Shown here piece by piece: positions 26,925 through 37,459 of a DNA stretch of 64,000 bases (its first letter is position 1; each line of letters begins with the position of its first letter). The DNA comes from Saprospiraceae bacterium. Its GTDB lineage: Bacteria > Bacteroidota > Bacteroidia > Chitinophagales > Saprospiraceae. The translations under genes and the position numbers were made by a program. A model generated the notes under the pieces. The model was not told the origin of the DNA and did no database searches. It saw only the letters and a list, made by a program, of their open reading frames with translations. The DNA is taken from positions 50,016-114,015 of the forward strand of contig JADJYH010000016.1 of NCBI GenBank assembly GCA_016719855.1, in the 5' to 3' direction.

Positions 26925-29900
26925 TCATTTCAAAATCACGAGTTTTTCAAAGTTGCTTTCGCCTTCCAGCAGGACGTCGCCGGTGTTGGCGCTCCTGACT
27001 TTTACTTTGTAAACATAAACTCCTTTGGCGAGGGGGTCTCCGTAGTCGTCCCGGCCATCCCATTGGATGCAATCGCCGCTGCCTAAACGGTAGCCTGTGG
27101 AATTTATTCTCTCCTCCAAAGTTTTTATCAGGCGACCAGAAACCGTGTAAATCTGCACCATAATATCGAGGTCTTGCCCTGCTTGGTTGTGCTCAAACAT
27201 GAAGCAGGTGGACGTGGTGAAGGGGTTCGGATAATTCAGCACGTGCTTCAGCGCCACCTCCGCCGATGTCACCACCAAGAACTCCGTGTAGCCTTCGGCG
27301 GGGTTGTTGGCAATGTCCCAAGCTTGTACTTTGATTTGGTGCCTCCCCTCTGCGAGGGCATAGAGGGGGTAGCGCACCTCGCCTTTTGTGTAGTCGTCGA
27401 GGGCCGACTCGTAAAAATCGTTCAAACTGTACGTGTTCTGAGAGTTTTTATCCAAAATACCTGCCAAGTCGTGGCCCACGCTGTTGCCGATGACGTTGAT
27501 ACCGTTGTCATCCTCCAATTTTACCAGCAAAACAGGGTCTGGGCTGGTGATTCCGCCGAACACGAAGTTCTCGTTGTTCATGAAAACCCCCACTTTCGGG
27601 CCTTTATCGTCGGCAAGGGCATTCTCGTCCGTACCGCCAACGATGATGCCCTTGAAGTTGCCAGCGGCATCCTCCATTTGACCCTCATCGGCGGCGTAGT
27701 AGCTGAGTTTGCAGTTGCCGAAATTGTAATCAATGTCCTTCGGCACCACGAAGGTGAACTTGAACTTGCCAGCCGTCACGCTCGCCCGGCCCTTGAAGAT
27801 GATGTTTTTTTGAAGGTCAAAATCAAAAAGCGGGCTTCCGGCGTCCTGTGCCAGGGTGCGGTACTTGATGGACTTGTCGTAAATGGTCGGGTACACCACC
27901 CCGTTGAAATTGGTGAGGAGGTTGCCATTGTCGTCCCGCACCTCGCCCTCGATGGTCACTTTTTGCAGCGCCTTGATGGTGTCCACGACGGCTGTATCAA
28001 TGGGGTGGCCATTGACGGCGGTAGTGGCCACTTGGAAGTTGGGCAGGGCCAGCTTTTGGGTCGGGTCGCCGAGCAGGGTGAATTTTTGGGTGTTCGAGTC
28101 GTTGCCAAGTTTGTTCTTGCTCAAGCGGAGCACCTCGCCGATGGTCGGCCTTTCGTTGTTCAGTTTGTAAAAAAGCGTGTCAACCGCACTACCAGTTAAC
28201 TCCGCATTAGAAGAAGCATAAACCGGTCGCACGGTAGTGTACAGCGCAATGGCACCTCCTTTTTCATTCAGTAGGCAAAGCTCGCCCGCTGTGACGGAGG
28301 CAGGGTCATCGTAGCCAGCGAAAGAGCAGGTGGCCGTGATGATTATCGGCATTTTCTCCAAATTCCTCCAACTGAGGATGTCCTCAATTTTCAAAACCCG
28401 CTCCTGCGTCCAGCCCTTCGTGCCGCCGTGGCCGAGGTATATCATGGCCAAAACGCCCTTGAACACATTATTATTAATGGCGTCGGTGGCGAGCGGCACC
28501 CGAACGCCACCAGAAGTAGAAACCTGAGGGAAAGCATCGAGGTAAATTTTGTCAAGATTGAGGTTGGGGTTTTTGGCGGCTATTTTCACGGCAATCTCGT
28601 CCGCATCGCCGGTATGCGTGTTACTGTCTTCGTCGTCCCCGACGAACGCAATCCGGTTGCGCCAGTCCCGCAGGTTTTGCGGCTCCACGTCGTAGTGGAT
28701 GATTTTGTCCACCACACCCCTTGCTTCTTCTTCCTCCTTCACGGGTATGCGTCCCACTGCAATATCGAGTGCACCGGTGCTGAGGTTTTCTCCCTCGCCG
28801 TCACTCAATAGGGTGAAATAGTCGTCGGTCGGGTAAGCTGAAATTGGATTCAGGGAGGAAGGCGTCTCCAGCGTTGGGACGTAGTCACCGCCGAGGTTGT
28901 AAATGTCTCGGCTGTCAAAAGAGGCATCGCCGAAAAGAATCACTGCCTTGAAGCGGTCGGGATTGCGGTCGTAAAGCATCCTTGCGAAGTCACGGATGGC
29001 CGTAGCATCCTTGCGCCCGCTCGAAAATTCATTGTACAGTTTTTCCACGTCCACCGTTGCCACGTTCAGGCCGCTGAACTGGCGGCGGTGCTCGGCCAGT
29101 CGCTCGGCATCAGCCTCGAAGTCTTTGTGGTAAACAATGGCTAGGTCCATGTTGGTGAAGCCATGGTAGTTCTGGTTTTCGATTTTGCCGACGGCATCCG
29201 CTTGCAAGAAGCCGCCATCGCCGAAGGCGATAAACTCCGTCAGCGTGTCGGTTGCCGCACCAAAGCTCAACTCCGAGCCAGATAAATTGGCCTCCTGCCG
29301 CTTTGGCTGGAGCGGGTTGGTGATGTCCCAAACGGCGAGGTTCGCTGTTGCATTGCCGAGGTCGAACCGGCTGACCGGATTGCCCATCGAACGCAAGTCA
29401 CGGAAGTGCATTTGGTCGTCGACCATCAGCAGTTGGCGGCGTAGGTTGAGTTCGATGTAGTCAAGCCAGCCTTCGTTGAAAGTGTTGTCCGGACGAGTAA
29501 ATTTCAGTTGCACATTGAGGTCGCCGCTACTTGGCGTGAACTCGTCCGAAATGCTGACGAGGCTGGCGTAGGTGTCAGTCGTACCGCCATTTGTTCTTCC
29601 AAAAGTGCCGCTGGTCATGGTCTTGCCGTTGGCCGTGATGGAGAAATTGGCAGTGTTGCCCTGAGCGATGCGAGCAGCAAAAGCGGCAGTGAGCTTTATC
29701 GGCTCGTTCGGCACGAGGTTGGGCAATTGCAGTTCGTCGCTGAAATCGTCATCGGTTTTCACCTTATAGTAGTCACTGAAAAACTGCCGCCCTGAGCCTT
29801 GACCGTACACCCAGTCGTGCAGCAAGTTGTAGGTCTCCTTTTCGTGGCGGACAAAATCGCTGAAAGTGTTGGTAGTGTAGCTTTCGCCCGTCAGCGAAGG

Positions 29901-30794
29901 CTGGTTTTCGATGCGCAGCCCGTTGGAACCGCCTGTTTTTATGAAATAAAAATTCTGCTCCGAATAAAAATTCTTCGGGTTGCTGAAGGTCTGGTTGGCA
30001 TTGTCGAAGTACCATTTGTCGGGGCCTTGGCCGTAAAAAAGGATGAAGTCCTCGGCGTCAAACTTGCCATCGGCTTCGCCAACGATTTCGATGGCATTTT
30101 CTGTGAGGTCGTCGGCACGGGGAGCGTCGGTAAGTTCAGGGAGGATGCCGCCGCCGTTGCCGTACAATTTAATGGTGCGTGGGTCAATGCTTTCGAGCGG
30201 GATGCCAAGTTTGTTTTTCAAAAAATCGAAATCAAGTTTGTAAACCCCAGTTTCGCTTACCTCAATCTTATAAACATCGCCATCGTTGAGCACGGAGGTG
30301 AAAGTGTTGCCGCCCCGTGGCTTGCCGGGCAGTGGTTGCGGCGCAAAATCGAGGCGCAGTTCAAAGGAGACCAATCGCTCGTACCTGCCCTGCCCTACCT
30401 TGCGGATGGGCATAAAAGTCACCCGCCCAAAGTATTCAGAGCGGTCTTTCTCTATTTCCGTGTTGATTTTTATTTGCTCCGCAATGGCCTCGTCGTCTGA
30501 GGATGGCGTTTTTTCAAACGGCTCGAATACCATGTTGCCGAAGGAAACCATGAACTCGCCGTGGGCTGGCATGGCGAAACGCTCGGTATAGTAGGGCAAT
30601 GTGTTGTAGGCGGGGCTATAAATGGCTCCCTTGAAACGGAGCAGGTGTACTGGCTCAATGCTGTCTTCATAGGGCATCACCTTCACCTCCTCCGACCATT
30701 GCAAAGTCCGTTGTACCACGGATGGTGGTGCGGCAATCGCCATCGCCACTGAAAAAATGGCCGAAATGGATGTTACTAATCTCTTCATTTTCAT
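26925..30794 (-). CDS. porU: T9SS C-terminal signal peptidase/sortase PorU
   Basis: About 1,289 residues from the ATG at 30794 (MKMKRLVTSISAIFSVAMAIA, a signal peptide); the reading continues upstream without a better start. PorU is the cell-surface cysteine peptidase of family C25 that cleaves the C-terminal signals of T9SS cargo and links them to lipopolysaccharide. The gingipain-like catalytic domain has the His motif 'MIYLGHGGTKGWTQE' near residue 788 and the Cys motif 'IITATCSFAGYDDP' near 821. The C-terminus ('YPNPFTTSTCFMFEH', 'QWDGRDDYGDPLAKGVYVY') is the FlgD/Ig-like end typical of PorU. The length is right for the family and the frame is intact. Confidence 0.95.
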   Translation of the reverse strand: MKMKRLVTSISAIFSVAMAIAAPPSVVQRTLQWSEEVKVMPYEDSIEPVHLLRFKGAIYSPAYNTLPYYTERFAMPAHGEFMVSFGNMVFEPFEKTPSSDDEAIAEQIKINTEIEKDRSEYFGRVTFMPIRKVGQGRYERLVSFELRLDFAPQPLPGKPRGGNTFTSVLNDGDVYKIEVSETGVYKLDFDFLKNKLGIPLESIDPRTIKLYGNGGGILPELTDAPRADDLTENAIEIVGEADGKFDAEDFILFYGQGPDKWYFDNANQTFSNPKNFYSEQNFYFIKTGGSNGLRIENQPSLTGESYTTNTFSDFVRHEKETYNLLHDWVYGQGSGRQFFSDYYKVKTDDDFSDELQLPNLVPNEPIKLTAAFAARIAQGNTANFSITANGKTMTSGTFGRTNGGTTDTYASLVSISDEFTPSSGDLNVQLKFTRPDNTFNEGWLDYIELNLRRQLLMVDDQMHFRDLRSMGNPVSRFDLGNATANLAVWDITNPLQPKRQEANLSGSELSFGAATDTLTEFIAFGDGGFLQADAVGKIENQNYHGFTNMDLAIVYHKDFEADAERLAEHRRQFSGLNVATVDVEKLYNEFSSGRKDATAIRDFARMLYDRNPDRFKAVILFGDASFDSRDIYNLGGDYVPTLETPSSLNPISAYPTDDYFTLLSDGEGENLSTGALDIAVGRIPVKEEEEARGVVDKIIHYDVEPQNLRDWRNRIAFVGDDEDSNTHTGDADEIAVKIAAKNPNLNLDKIYLDAFPQVSTSGGVRVPLATDAINNNVFKGVLAMIYLGHGGTKGWTQERVLKIEDILSWRNLEKMPIIITATCSFAGYDDPASVTAGELCLLNEKGGAIALYTTVRPVYASSNAELTGSAVDTLFYKLNNERPTIGEVLRLSKNKLGNDSNTQKFTLLGDPTQKLALPNFQVATTAVNGHPIDTAVVDTIKALQKVTIEGEVRDDNGNLLTNFNGVVYPTIYDKSIKYRTLAQDAGSPLFDFDLQKNIIFKGRASVTAGKFKFTFVVPKDIDYNFGNCKLSYYAADEGQMEDAAGNFKGIIVGGTDENALADDKGPKVGVFMNNENFVFGGITSPDPVLLVKLEDDNGINVIGNSVGHDLAGILDKNSQNTYSLNDFYESALDDYTKGEVRYPLYALAEGRHQIKVQAWDIANNPAEGYTEFLVVTSAEVALKHVLNYPNPFTTSTCFMFEHNQAGQDLDIMVQIYTVSGRLIKTLEERINSTGYRLGSGDCIQWDGRDDYGDPLAKGVYVYKVKVRSANTGDVLLEGESNFEKLVILK

Positions 30795-31175
30795 GGATTT
30801 TGAGTGCCGAAAACTACTTCCGGCAAAAAACAAGGCTAGAATTGACTTCCGGTGCATAAAATTTCAAACGGCTCTAAAACGTTACGGAAAGGCCGCTATG
30901 TTGTTCCAAGGTTTTTTAACAGTCCTGAAAGTTGGAGGAAGAGTGGGCAAAGCTGACGTTTGTTTTTTTCAAAAGCACTGATGTTCAACAGTTTACAACA
31001 GAAACCTCCTTTGAGCCGAGAATTTCTGGAAATCCACCAAATTGACCAGCGCCGACAATTCAAAAAAAACTTGTCCCGCATCGGTGTCTTTTTATCATTT
31101 TTACATTCTCGCTTCCGGTGCGAAGTTCGCAAACTTATGTTTTTGGCCACCGGAAAAACCATTAAAGTAAGGTCA
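30795..31175. other. Divergent promoter region porU/porP
   Basis: 381 bases between the two divergent T9SS genes. I see no gene. The minus-strand TAGCCTTG at 30838-30831 is a seven-of-eight -7 match for porU. For porP, a TATGTTTT near 31135 is similarly weak. Confidence 0.3.
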
Positions 31176-32213
31176 ATGAAAAGACAATTTTTACATGCCG
31201 TCCTACTTCTATTGCTGTTTTGCGGGGTGGCCAAAGCACAAGACCCGCTCTTTAGTCAATTTTATTCAATGCCCCTGGTGATGAACCCGGCCTTTGCGGG
31301 CACCACTTACGCACCTAGGCTTTCGGCCACTTACCGCAACCAATGGCCCATCCACGCTGACAACACCACGGCCTACGCCACCTACGCTGCCTCTTACGAA
31401 CAGTTCATTCCGGCATTTAACAGCGGATTCGGGGTATTGGTTTTAGCGGACAACGACGGCAGTGGACTTTTCAAGACGACCAATTTCATGGCAAGTTATG
31501 CCTATCGGATCGCTGTCAACGATGAGTTCAACATCAGGTTGGGCATCAACGCAGGGTTCAAGCAATCCAATATTGATTGGGACAGGCTGGTTTTCCTAGA
31601 CCAACTAGACCCCATCACCGGGTCAGTTGACCCCTTCGGAAACCCCAATATTACCAACGAGCTTCGGCCAGAAGACCTAACCGCCACGGTTTTCGACGTG
31701 GGTGCTGGAATACTCGCCTACAATAGCAAGTACTACGGCGGCATTTCCCTACAGCATTTGACTACCCCAGACGAGGGTTTTTTCAAGACAAACTCAAGTC
31801 TGCTCGACGGGCTGCCTCTGCGCACCTCTATCCACGCAGGAGCAGAGTTTATTGTTAAAGAAGGCAATAAGCGCACCCCGTCATCGTTTATTTCGCCGAA
31901 TATCCTCTTTGCCAAACAAGGAGACCAAGGCCAAATTAACGCCGGTGCGTACTACAATCATGGCCTCGTGTTCGCTGGAGGTTGGTTCAGGTACGCTTTC
32001 ACCAACGCAGACGCCGTAATTGCCGTGGTAGGAATGCAGTACGATATTTTGAAAATTGGCTACAGCTACGATTTCACGGTGGGTAGCAGTTTGGCGGCGA
32101 AAACAGGCGGCGCACACGAGATTTCGCTGGTGCTGAACTTCGACAACAGCGAGGCCGTACGCTCAAAACGCCGGGCAGAACGCTACAACGATTGCTTCAA
32201 AATTTTCCGATAA
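31176..32213 (+). CDS. PorP/SprF family T9SS outer-membrane protein
   Basis: 345 residues from the ATG at 31176 with signal peptide MKRQFLHAVLLLLLFCGVAKAQ. The sequence directly after, 'DPLFSQFYSMPLVMNPAFAG', is the signature of the PorP/SprF family, outer-membrane barrels that attach to the PorK/PorN ring or assist SprB-type adhesins. Family members end in a barrel strand; here the last residues (YNDCFKIFR) are a short polar tail. There are several PorP paralogues in most Bacteroidota, so the exact partner is open. It is followed by gldJ with its own promoter. Confidence 0.92.
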   Translation: MKRQFLHAVLLLLLFCGVAKAQDPLFSQFYSMPLVMNPAFAGTTYAPRLSATYRNQWPIHADNTTAYATYAASYEQFIPAFNSGFGVLVLADNDGSGLFKTTNFMASYAYRIAVNDEFNIRLGINAGFKQSNIDWDRLVFLDQLDPITGSVDPFGNPNITNELRPEDLTATVFDVGAGILAYNSKYYGGISLQHLTTPDEGFFKTNSSLLDGLPLRTSIHAGAEFIVKEGNKRTPSSFISPNILFAKQGDQGQINAGAYYNHGLVFAGGWFRYAFTNADAVIAVVGMQYDILKIGYSYDFTVGSSLAAKTGGAHEISLVLNFDNSEAVRSKRRAERYNDCFKIFR

Positions 32214-32259
32214 ATACCCTGTTGAAAAAACAATCCATGTTAAAACCCATCATTAACCA

Positions 32260-32288
32260 TTGATTTGAAAACTAGTTTCCTATATTTG
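32260..32288 (+). promoter_or_regulatory. Promoter of gldJ
   Basis: TTG (32260-32262), 18-base spacer, TATATTTG (32281-32288). This is the best full -33/-7 match in the window. The start of transcription would be near 32294, about 34 bases before the ATG. Confidence 0.65.
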
Positions 32289-32327
32289 CACGTCTTTTTT
32301 TCAAAGTAAAAATATTTATAAAAAGTG

Positions 32328-33831
32328 ATGAAAAATCTGTTGAAGTTAAGTCCAGTAATTCTCCTCGCAGCAATGCTGTTGAGCGCCTGCGGCAAAAAGG
32401 AGCGTTCCACAACCACTGGCTGGCAATACAATGATGCCAAGTGGGGTGGATTCGAAAAAGTTGACTACGAAGGCCAAACCACTGGCCCCAACCTCGTCCT
32501 CGTTGAGGGCGGTACTTTCACGATGGGTGTGACCGATCAGGACGTTACCTACGACTGGAACGCCATCCCTCGCCGAGTAACCGTTTCTTCCTTCTACATG
32601 GACGAAACGGAAGTAGCAAACATTGACTACCGGGAGTACCTGTTCTGGTTAGAGCGGGTTTTTGGGGAGTCCTACCCAGAAGTTACACTTAATGCCCTCC
32701 CCGACACACTGGTTTGGCGGGAAGAATTGGCTTTCAACGAGCCATTTGTGGAGACCTACTTCCGTCACCCATCCTACGACAACTACCCTGTGGTTGGTGT
32801 AAGCTGGCTCCAATCCAACGACTACGCCCAATGGCGTACCGACCGGGTGAACGAGATGATCCTGATTGAAAAAGGTGTGCTCAACCCAAATGCCGAGCAA
32901 AAAGACGAAGACAACTTCAACACCGAATCATACTTGGCTGCGCAATATCAAGGCAGTGTGCGCAAGAACCTGAAAGACATCAAAACCGGTGGTGAGCGCC
33001 CTGTGCGCTTCGAAGACGGCATCCTGCTCCCATCTTATCGCCTCCCAACAGAGGCTGAGTGGGAATACGCAGCCCTCGGCCTCATCGGCAACATGGTGTC
33101 TGAAAAAAGACGAGCGCATCTCCGACCGCCGCATCTATCCTTGGAACGGTAATACGGTGCGCTACCAGAAGCGCAACAAATACCAAGGTGAAATCCTCGC
33201 CAACTTCAAGCGCAGTGCCGGTGACTACATGGGTATGGCTGGCAAGCTGAACGATGCTGCCCACATCACTGCTGAAGTGCGCAAGTACATGCCAAACGAT
33301 TTTGGCCTTTACAACATGGCTGGCAACGTGAACGAATGGACGATGGATGTCTATCGCCCGCTCACCAGCCTAACGCTTGAAGACGTTGAGCAGCAAGACT
33401 TGAACTCCTTCCGGGGCAACAAGTTCAAAACAAAAGTGCTTGACGAGAACGGCAAACCAATCGAAAAAGACAGCCTTGGCCACCTCCGCTACCGCTACGT
33501 GGAAGATGATGAGGTAGCCACTCGTGAAAACTATAAAGTGGGCCAACCCTACAACTTCCTCGACGGTGACAAAACATCCGAAGCATACTACGATTTCGGT
33601 AAGCACACACTCGTCAGCGACAAAGCTCGTGTAATCAAAGGTGGCTCTTGGCAGGACAGGGCATTCTGGCTCGCTCCAGGTGCACGCCGCTTCCGTGACG
33701 AAGACAAGTCGTACCGTGACCTCGGTTTCCGCTGCGCAATGACCCGCACCGGTGGCCCAACTGGCAACGACGATTCTGCTGGCAATACCTTCAAGACCAA
33801 GCAGGGCAAAACAAAGCGCCGCTATAAATAA
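32328..33831 (+). CDS. gldJ: GldJ-like gliding/T9SS lipoprotein (frameshifted)
   Basis: Merged locus of about 501 codons. The lipobox LLSAC places the lipidated Cys at residue 21. The rest is a SUMF1/formylglycine-generating-enzyme-like fold: 'VEGGTFTMGVTDQDVTYDWN', 'FYMDETEVANIDYREYLFW', 'YRLPTEAEWEYAA', 'LYNMAGNVNEWTMDVYRP', 'VIKGGSWQDRAFW', 'LGFRCAM'. In the T9SS, GldJ/GldK act structurally, not as enzymes. GldJ rather than GldK is chosen from the neighbours: porU, porV and murF flank gldJ in Flavobacterium, while gldK heads gldKLMN. The frame breaks in the A6 run 33103-33108; deleting one A reads 'NMVSEKDERISDRRIYPWNG'. A strong terminator follows. Confidence 0.85.
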
Positions 33832-33861
33832 TTTCAAAGCGAGAACATCGCCTGAAAATGG

Positions 33862-33900
33862 AAAAGTCCCCGTATCGTTGCGATGCGGGGACTTTTTTTT
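33862..33900 (+). terminator. Intrinsic terminator of gldJ
   Basis: AAAAGTCCCCG (33862-33872) pairs with CGGGGACTTTT (33886-33896) with further pairing inside, followed by eight T. Confidence 0.92.
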
Positions 33901-33995
33901 GGTAAAATTGGGTTGAATCAAAATTGCAGTACTCGCAATTTTCCGACGCTTGATTCTCAATCCCTGCCCTATTTTTGACGATCAAAAAAAAAGCC

Positions 33996-35310
33996 GTGGA
34001 CAACCTCGATAAAATATACCAGCTTTTCAAGCAGCACCCCAACATCGTCACCGACAGCCGGAAAGTGGAGCCGGGCTGCCTGTTCTTTGCCCTAAAGGGC
34101 GAGCACTTCAACGGCAACGACTATGCCGCTCAAGCCGTGAACAACGGAGCCGCCTACTCCATCGTTGATGAGCCGGTGGATGTGCCCGCAGGTAAGGCGA
34201 TTCAAGTAAACGACGTGCTCACCACCTTGCAAAACCTGGCTACCCACCATCGCCGTCAGTTCAACATCCCCGTGCTGGCCATCACTGGCAGCAATGGAAA
34301 AACCACCACGAAGGAACTGGTCAGCGCCGTTTTGTCGAGCCACTACCCCACCCATTTTACCAAGGGAAACCTAAACAACCATATCGGCGTGCCGCTCACG
34401 CTGCTGGCCATGCCAGCCAAAACGGAGGTGGCCGTCGTGGAAATGGGTGCCAACCATCCCGGTGAAATTGACTTCCTATGCCGCATCGCCGAGCCAACGC
34501 ACGGCCTCATCACCAATGTGGGAAAGGCACACTTAGAGGGATTTGGCAGTTTTGAAGGAGTAAAACAGACGAAATCGGAGCTGTACCGCTACCTTGCCGA
34601 GCGCAACGGCCTCGTGTTCATCAACATGGACGAACCTTACTTGACGGAGCTGGCCGAGGGCACCCGGCTGCGGCTTTTTTACAAAAAAGCGAAATGCCTG
34701 ATGCAGCCAACGTGCCGTTCGAGGTAAAACTGGTGGCAGAAGAACCGTTTTTGGAAGTAGCTTTTTAGATGAAAACGGGCAACTGGCAGTCGCCAAGAGC
34801 CAACTCATTGGCCGGTACAACTTCAACAACATCATGACGGCAGTGGTCATTGGGAAATACTTCAAAGTGCCTGCGGCAAAAATCGTGGAGGCCATCGAAA
34901 GCTACGTGCCAAGCAACAACCGCTCACAATTGAAGACCATCGGCACCAACACCTTCATCCTCGATGCCTACAACGCCAACCCCACCAGCATGAAAATGGC
35001 TATCCATTCTTTTTCAAAAATGCCCGCCCGACACAAAGTGGCCATCCTCGGTGCGATGAAGGAACTTGGCAAGTACAGTGATGAGGAACATTTGGCCGTG
35101 GCAGATTTGGCAAGCAGTAGCGGTTTTGACCAAGTGGTGTTGGTTGGCGAGGAATTTCGGGAAGCTGCCGGGACGACTGATGCCGTTTTTTTTGAGAACA
35201 CTGCCCAACTCAAAGATTGGTACTCCTCACAGGTTTTCCATGAAACCCATTTTTTGATTAAAGGCTCACGCAGTGTGGGGCTGGAGAAGTTATTGGAAAA
35301 TAACGCCTAA
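33996..35310 (+). CDS. murF: UDP-MurNAc-tripeptide-D-alanyl-D-alanine ligase (frameshifted twice)
   Basis: Merged locus of about 438 codons. MurF adds D-Ala-D-Ala to the peptidoglycan precursor in the cytosol. The order is Mur N-terminal domain ('VTDSRKVEPGCLFFALKGEHF'-like), P-loop 'ITGSNGKTTTKELV', 'KGNLNNHIGVPLTLL', 'VEMGANHPGEIDFL', then the C-terminal ligase domain ('ILDAYNANPTSMKMAI', 'LGAMKELGKYSDEEH'). I choose GTG 33996 (VDNLDKIYQLF); a TTG at 33975 adds seven residues. Two breaks: the A6 run 34683-34688 and the T5 run 34762-34766, where one more T removes a stop. After both corrections the frame reads 'EVAFLDENGQLAVAKSQLIG' through. murF is essential, so assembly error is the likeliest cause. 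Confidence 0.9.
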
Positions 35311-35486
35311 GTGTGGCACCGCCAATGACATGCAACCACCCGGTGAAATTTTGCACCTTGTCCTTGCCTTTTGCAAAGCACAAGAAAACAAAATGCAGTT
35401 GGCGGTTAGGGTAAATCCAGCGAGCGTCGTTTTCATTGCGAAGACGCATTTTTAAAACCGCATTTTTCAACAAAAAAGACACCTGC

Positions 35487-36266
35487 ATGAAACGTATTCT
35501 ACCTTTGCTCGCACTGGCAAGCATGATTGCCAGCCAAACTGCCGCACAGTCGGAAGCCACAGCTTCCAATTGGCAAGTAGCCCGGTTTGGCATCGCCGCT
35601 GGCGGCGACATTGACATGCCGCACGGCCTCGACCACGAATACCTCCTCAGCACGGGGCGTGACGTGGATTTTGACCACAGCGACCTGCCGTTTTCGCATG
35701 GTGAAATGACGAAGATGAACTGCGACAATGGTACTTTCCGCATCGGGCTGTCCATGTCGCCGCTCCGGTCGCCGAACACGGAAATCCAATTTTCGCTGCT
35801 CGACATTTCCGGCCGCATTGACATGGTACACTACGAGATGGGCACGGAGGGCGCATCGGATTACCAGTGGCTCGAAGTGAACGCCGAAAACAAGGAAACC
35901 GCCGTGGAAGTGGTCTATCTGAAACGGGACCAGGCCACCAAAGCGCTCAATTTCCACGCTGGCCTCGGCACCAACATCGGCTACTCGCACAGCGGGAAAG
36001 TCCACGTCAAAGGCTTCCTACTCGACGGTTCAGTGACAGACAACCCAGCGGCAGGACAGGAGTTCGACCTGACGTACAACCAACGGGAGGGCATCAACCA
36101 GCGTCTTTTTTTGCAGGCAGGCATGGGCATCCGGTTTTTGAAAAAAATGGAGTTCGGCCTTGAATTCAGGAAGGGGCTGGGCTACCGGGCATCTTTCGGT
36201 GGGCCAACGCACTTCACGATATTAAAACGCTCACTGGGTTTTTCGCTTCGGTGCCAATTGTTTTGA
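35487..36266 (+). CDS. Predicted outer-membrane beta-barrel protein, unknown
   Basis: 259 residues with signal peptide MKRILPLLALASMIASQTAAQ. The remainder alternates short strands with Gly/Asn turns, and the end 'GYRASFGGPTHFTILKRSLGFSLRCQLF' finishes in an aromatic residue, as in outer-membrane barrels. I do not recognise a named family. It stands alone: murF ends 176 bases upstream and a terminator follows. Confidence 0.65.
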   Translation: MKRILPLLALASMIASQTAAQSEATASNWQVARFGIAAGGDIDMPHGLDHEYLLSTGRDVDFDHSDLPFSHGEMTKMNCDNGTFRIGLSMSPLRSPNTEIQFSLLDISGRIDMVHYEMGTEGASDYQWLEVNAENKETAVEVVYLKRDQATKALNFHAGLGTNIGYSHSGKVHVKGFLLDGSVTDNPAAGQEFDLTYNQREGINQRLFLQAGMGIRFLKKMEFGLEFRKGLGYRASFGGPTHFTILKRSLGFSLRCQLF

Positions 36267-36290
36267 TTAAATTAGCGGCATAAAATATCT

Positions 36291-36328
36291 AAAAGGGTTG
36301 ATAAACAATTGATTATCAACCCTTTTTA
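36291..36328 (+). terminator. Intrinsic terminator after the barrel gene
   Basis: AAAAGGGTTGATAA (36291-36304) pairs perfectly with TTATCAACCCTTTT (36313-36326), loop of 8, T-rich end. It can work on both strands. Confidence 0.88.
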
Positions 36329-36340
36329 TCGTCTTCACAA

Positions 36341-37372
36341 ATGCGTTTTCGTTTCAATTTCATCTACCTCGTCTTTTTGGTAGGGATAATTTTTTTTATC
36401 CCCATCACCAAAAAACTCGTCAGCCACCCGGAGGAGTTTTACGGCATTGCCGAAAACCAGATCCGCTCCATCAACCTCCAGTACCCGGTCGAAATCAAGG
36501 AAATAAACGTTGCACTTGGCCAAAAAGTGGACTCTGGCCAACTGCTCGCCCGCCTCTACCGCACCGACACCCGCCCATCAAGCTCAACGACATCAACTTA
36601 CGAAATCAGGGAGCTACAGGTCAAGCGGCTGATAGACACCGAGCAACCGCAATCGGAATTGCGCAAACTGGAAGCGGAGCGGGCCGCTGTTTCAAGGAAT
36701 TTGACCACGAAATTGCGCAACTGGAAGCCGAACACGCCGCACAAGCCAAGTTGCTCGCCAACATCAAGTCCATTGATATTTCGGCAGGCAAGGACAACAA
36801 AACAACCGCCCCCCATCTCCTCCTCATCCAATCGCTGAAGCAGGAGCAAGCCGCAGAAATCAACCGGTTTGACGTGGAACTCACCGAGCTGCGCACACAG
36901 ATGAAGGCCGCCCAAGCACCCGACGATCTCCGCATCAAAAAATTGGAGGGTGAACTCGAACTCATCAAAAACAAGAGGCCGAACTGGAACTTTTCTCCCG
37001 CAAGCAGGCATCGTGGGGCAACTGGACTTTTTGCCCGGCGAAAAACTGACGGCCTACACCGTCATCATGAAAATTTATGGTACGCACCCAGACGTTGTCA
37101 CCACCTACATTGGCGACGGTCGGCTGGCCGAAATAAAACTCAGTGACACCCTGACTGTCAGCTCCATCAACCAGCCAGAGTACCAAGTGTCCGGTGTGGT
37201 CCTCGGTCTCGGCACTCGTATCAAGGAACTGCCTGAACGCCTCCGCCGCATACCCGAGTTGAAGGCTTGGGGCCGGGAGGTACAGTTGCAAATACCATTG
37301 GACAATACTTTTTTACAAGGCGAAAAAGTGAAAGTGACGATGATGCGAAAGCACGGATTTTCGGTGTTTTGA
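36341..37372 (+). CDS. HlyD-like membrane-fusion protein (several frameshifts)
   Basis: Merged locus of about 343 codons. One N-terminal membrane helix ('FNFIYLVFLVGIIFFIPI'), then a short lipoyl-like half ('PVEIKEINVALGQKVDSGQLLARLYR'), a coiled-coil hairpin ('LEAEHAAQAKLLANIK', 'LKQEQAAEINRFDVELTEL'), and a C-terminal beta-barrel part ('GIVGQLDFLPGEKLTAYTVI') ending 'GEKVKVTMMRKHGFSVF'. This is the periplasmic adaptor fold of type I secretion and efflux systems. The frame breaks near 36689-36691 (one T missing) and at least once more between about 36960 and 37010, so the coiled-coil end is uncertain. A TolC-like gene follows, but there is no transporter in the inner membrane next to it. Confidence 0.65.
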
Positions 37373-37459
37373 AATACTGAAAGCCAAAATGAGCCATCTT
37401 TTTTTACCTGAAATGAAACTTGATAGGGGGAAATGCCGAAGCAGATTGTCATAAAAACG

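Noticed and set aside
32328..33831. Annotation as a sulfatase-modifying enzyme (FGE)
   Set aside because: The lipobox, T9SS neighbours and murF downstream point to GldJ, which has the FGE fold without its enzyme role.
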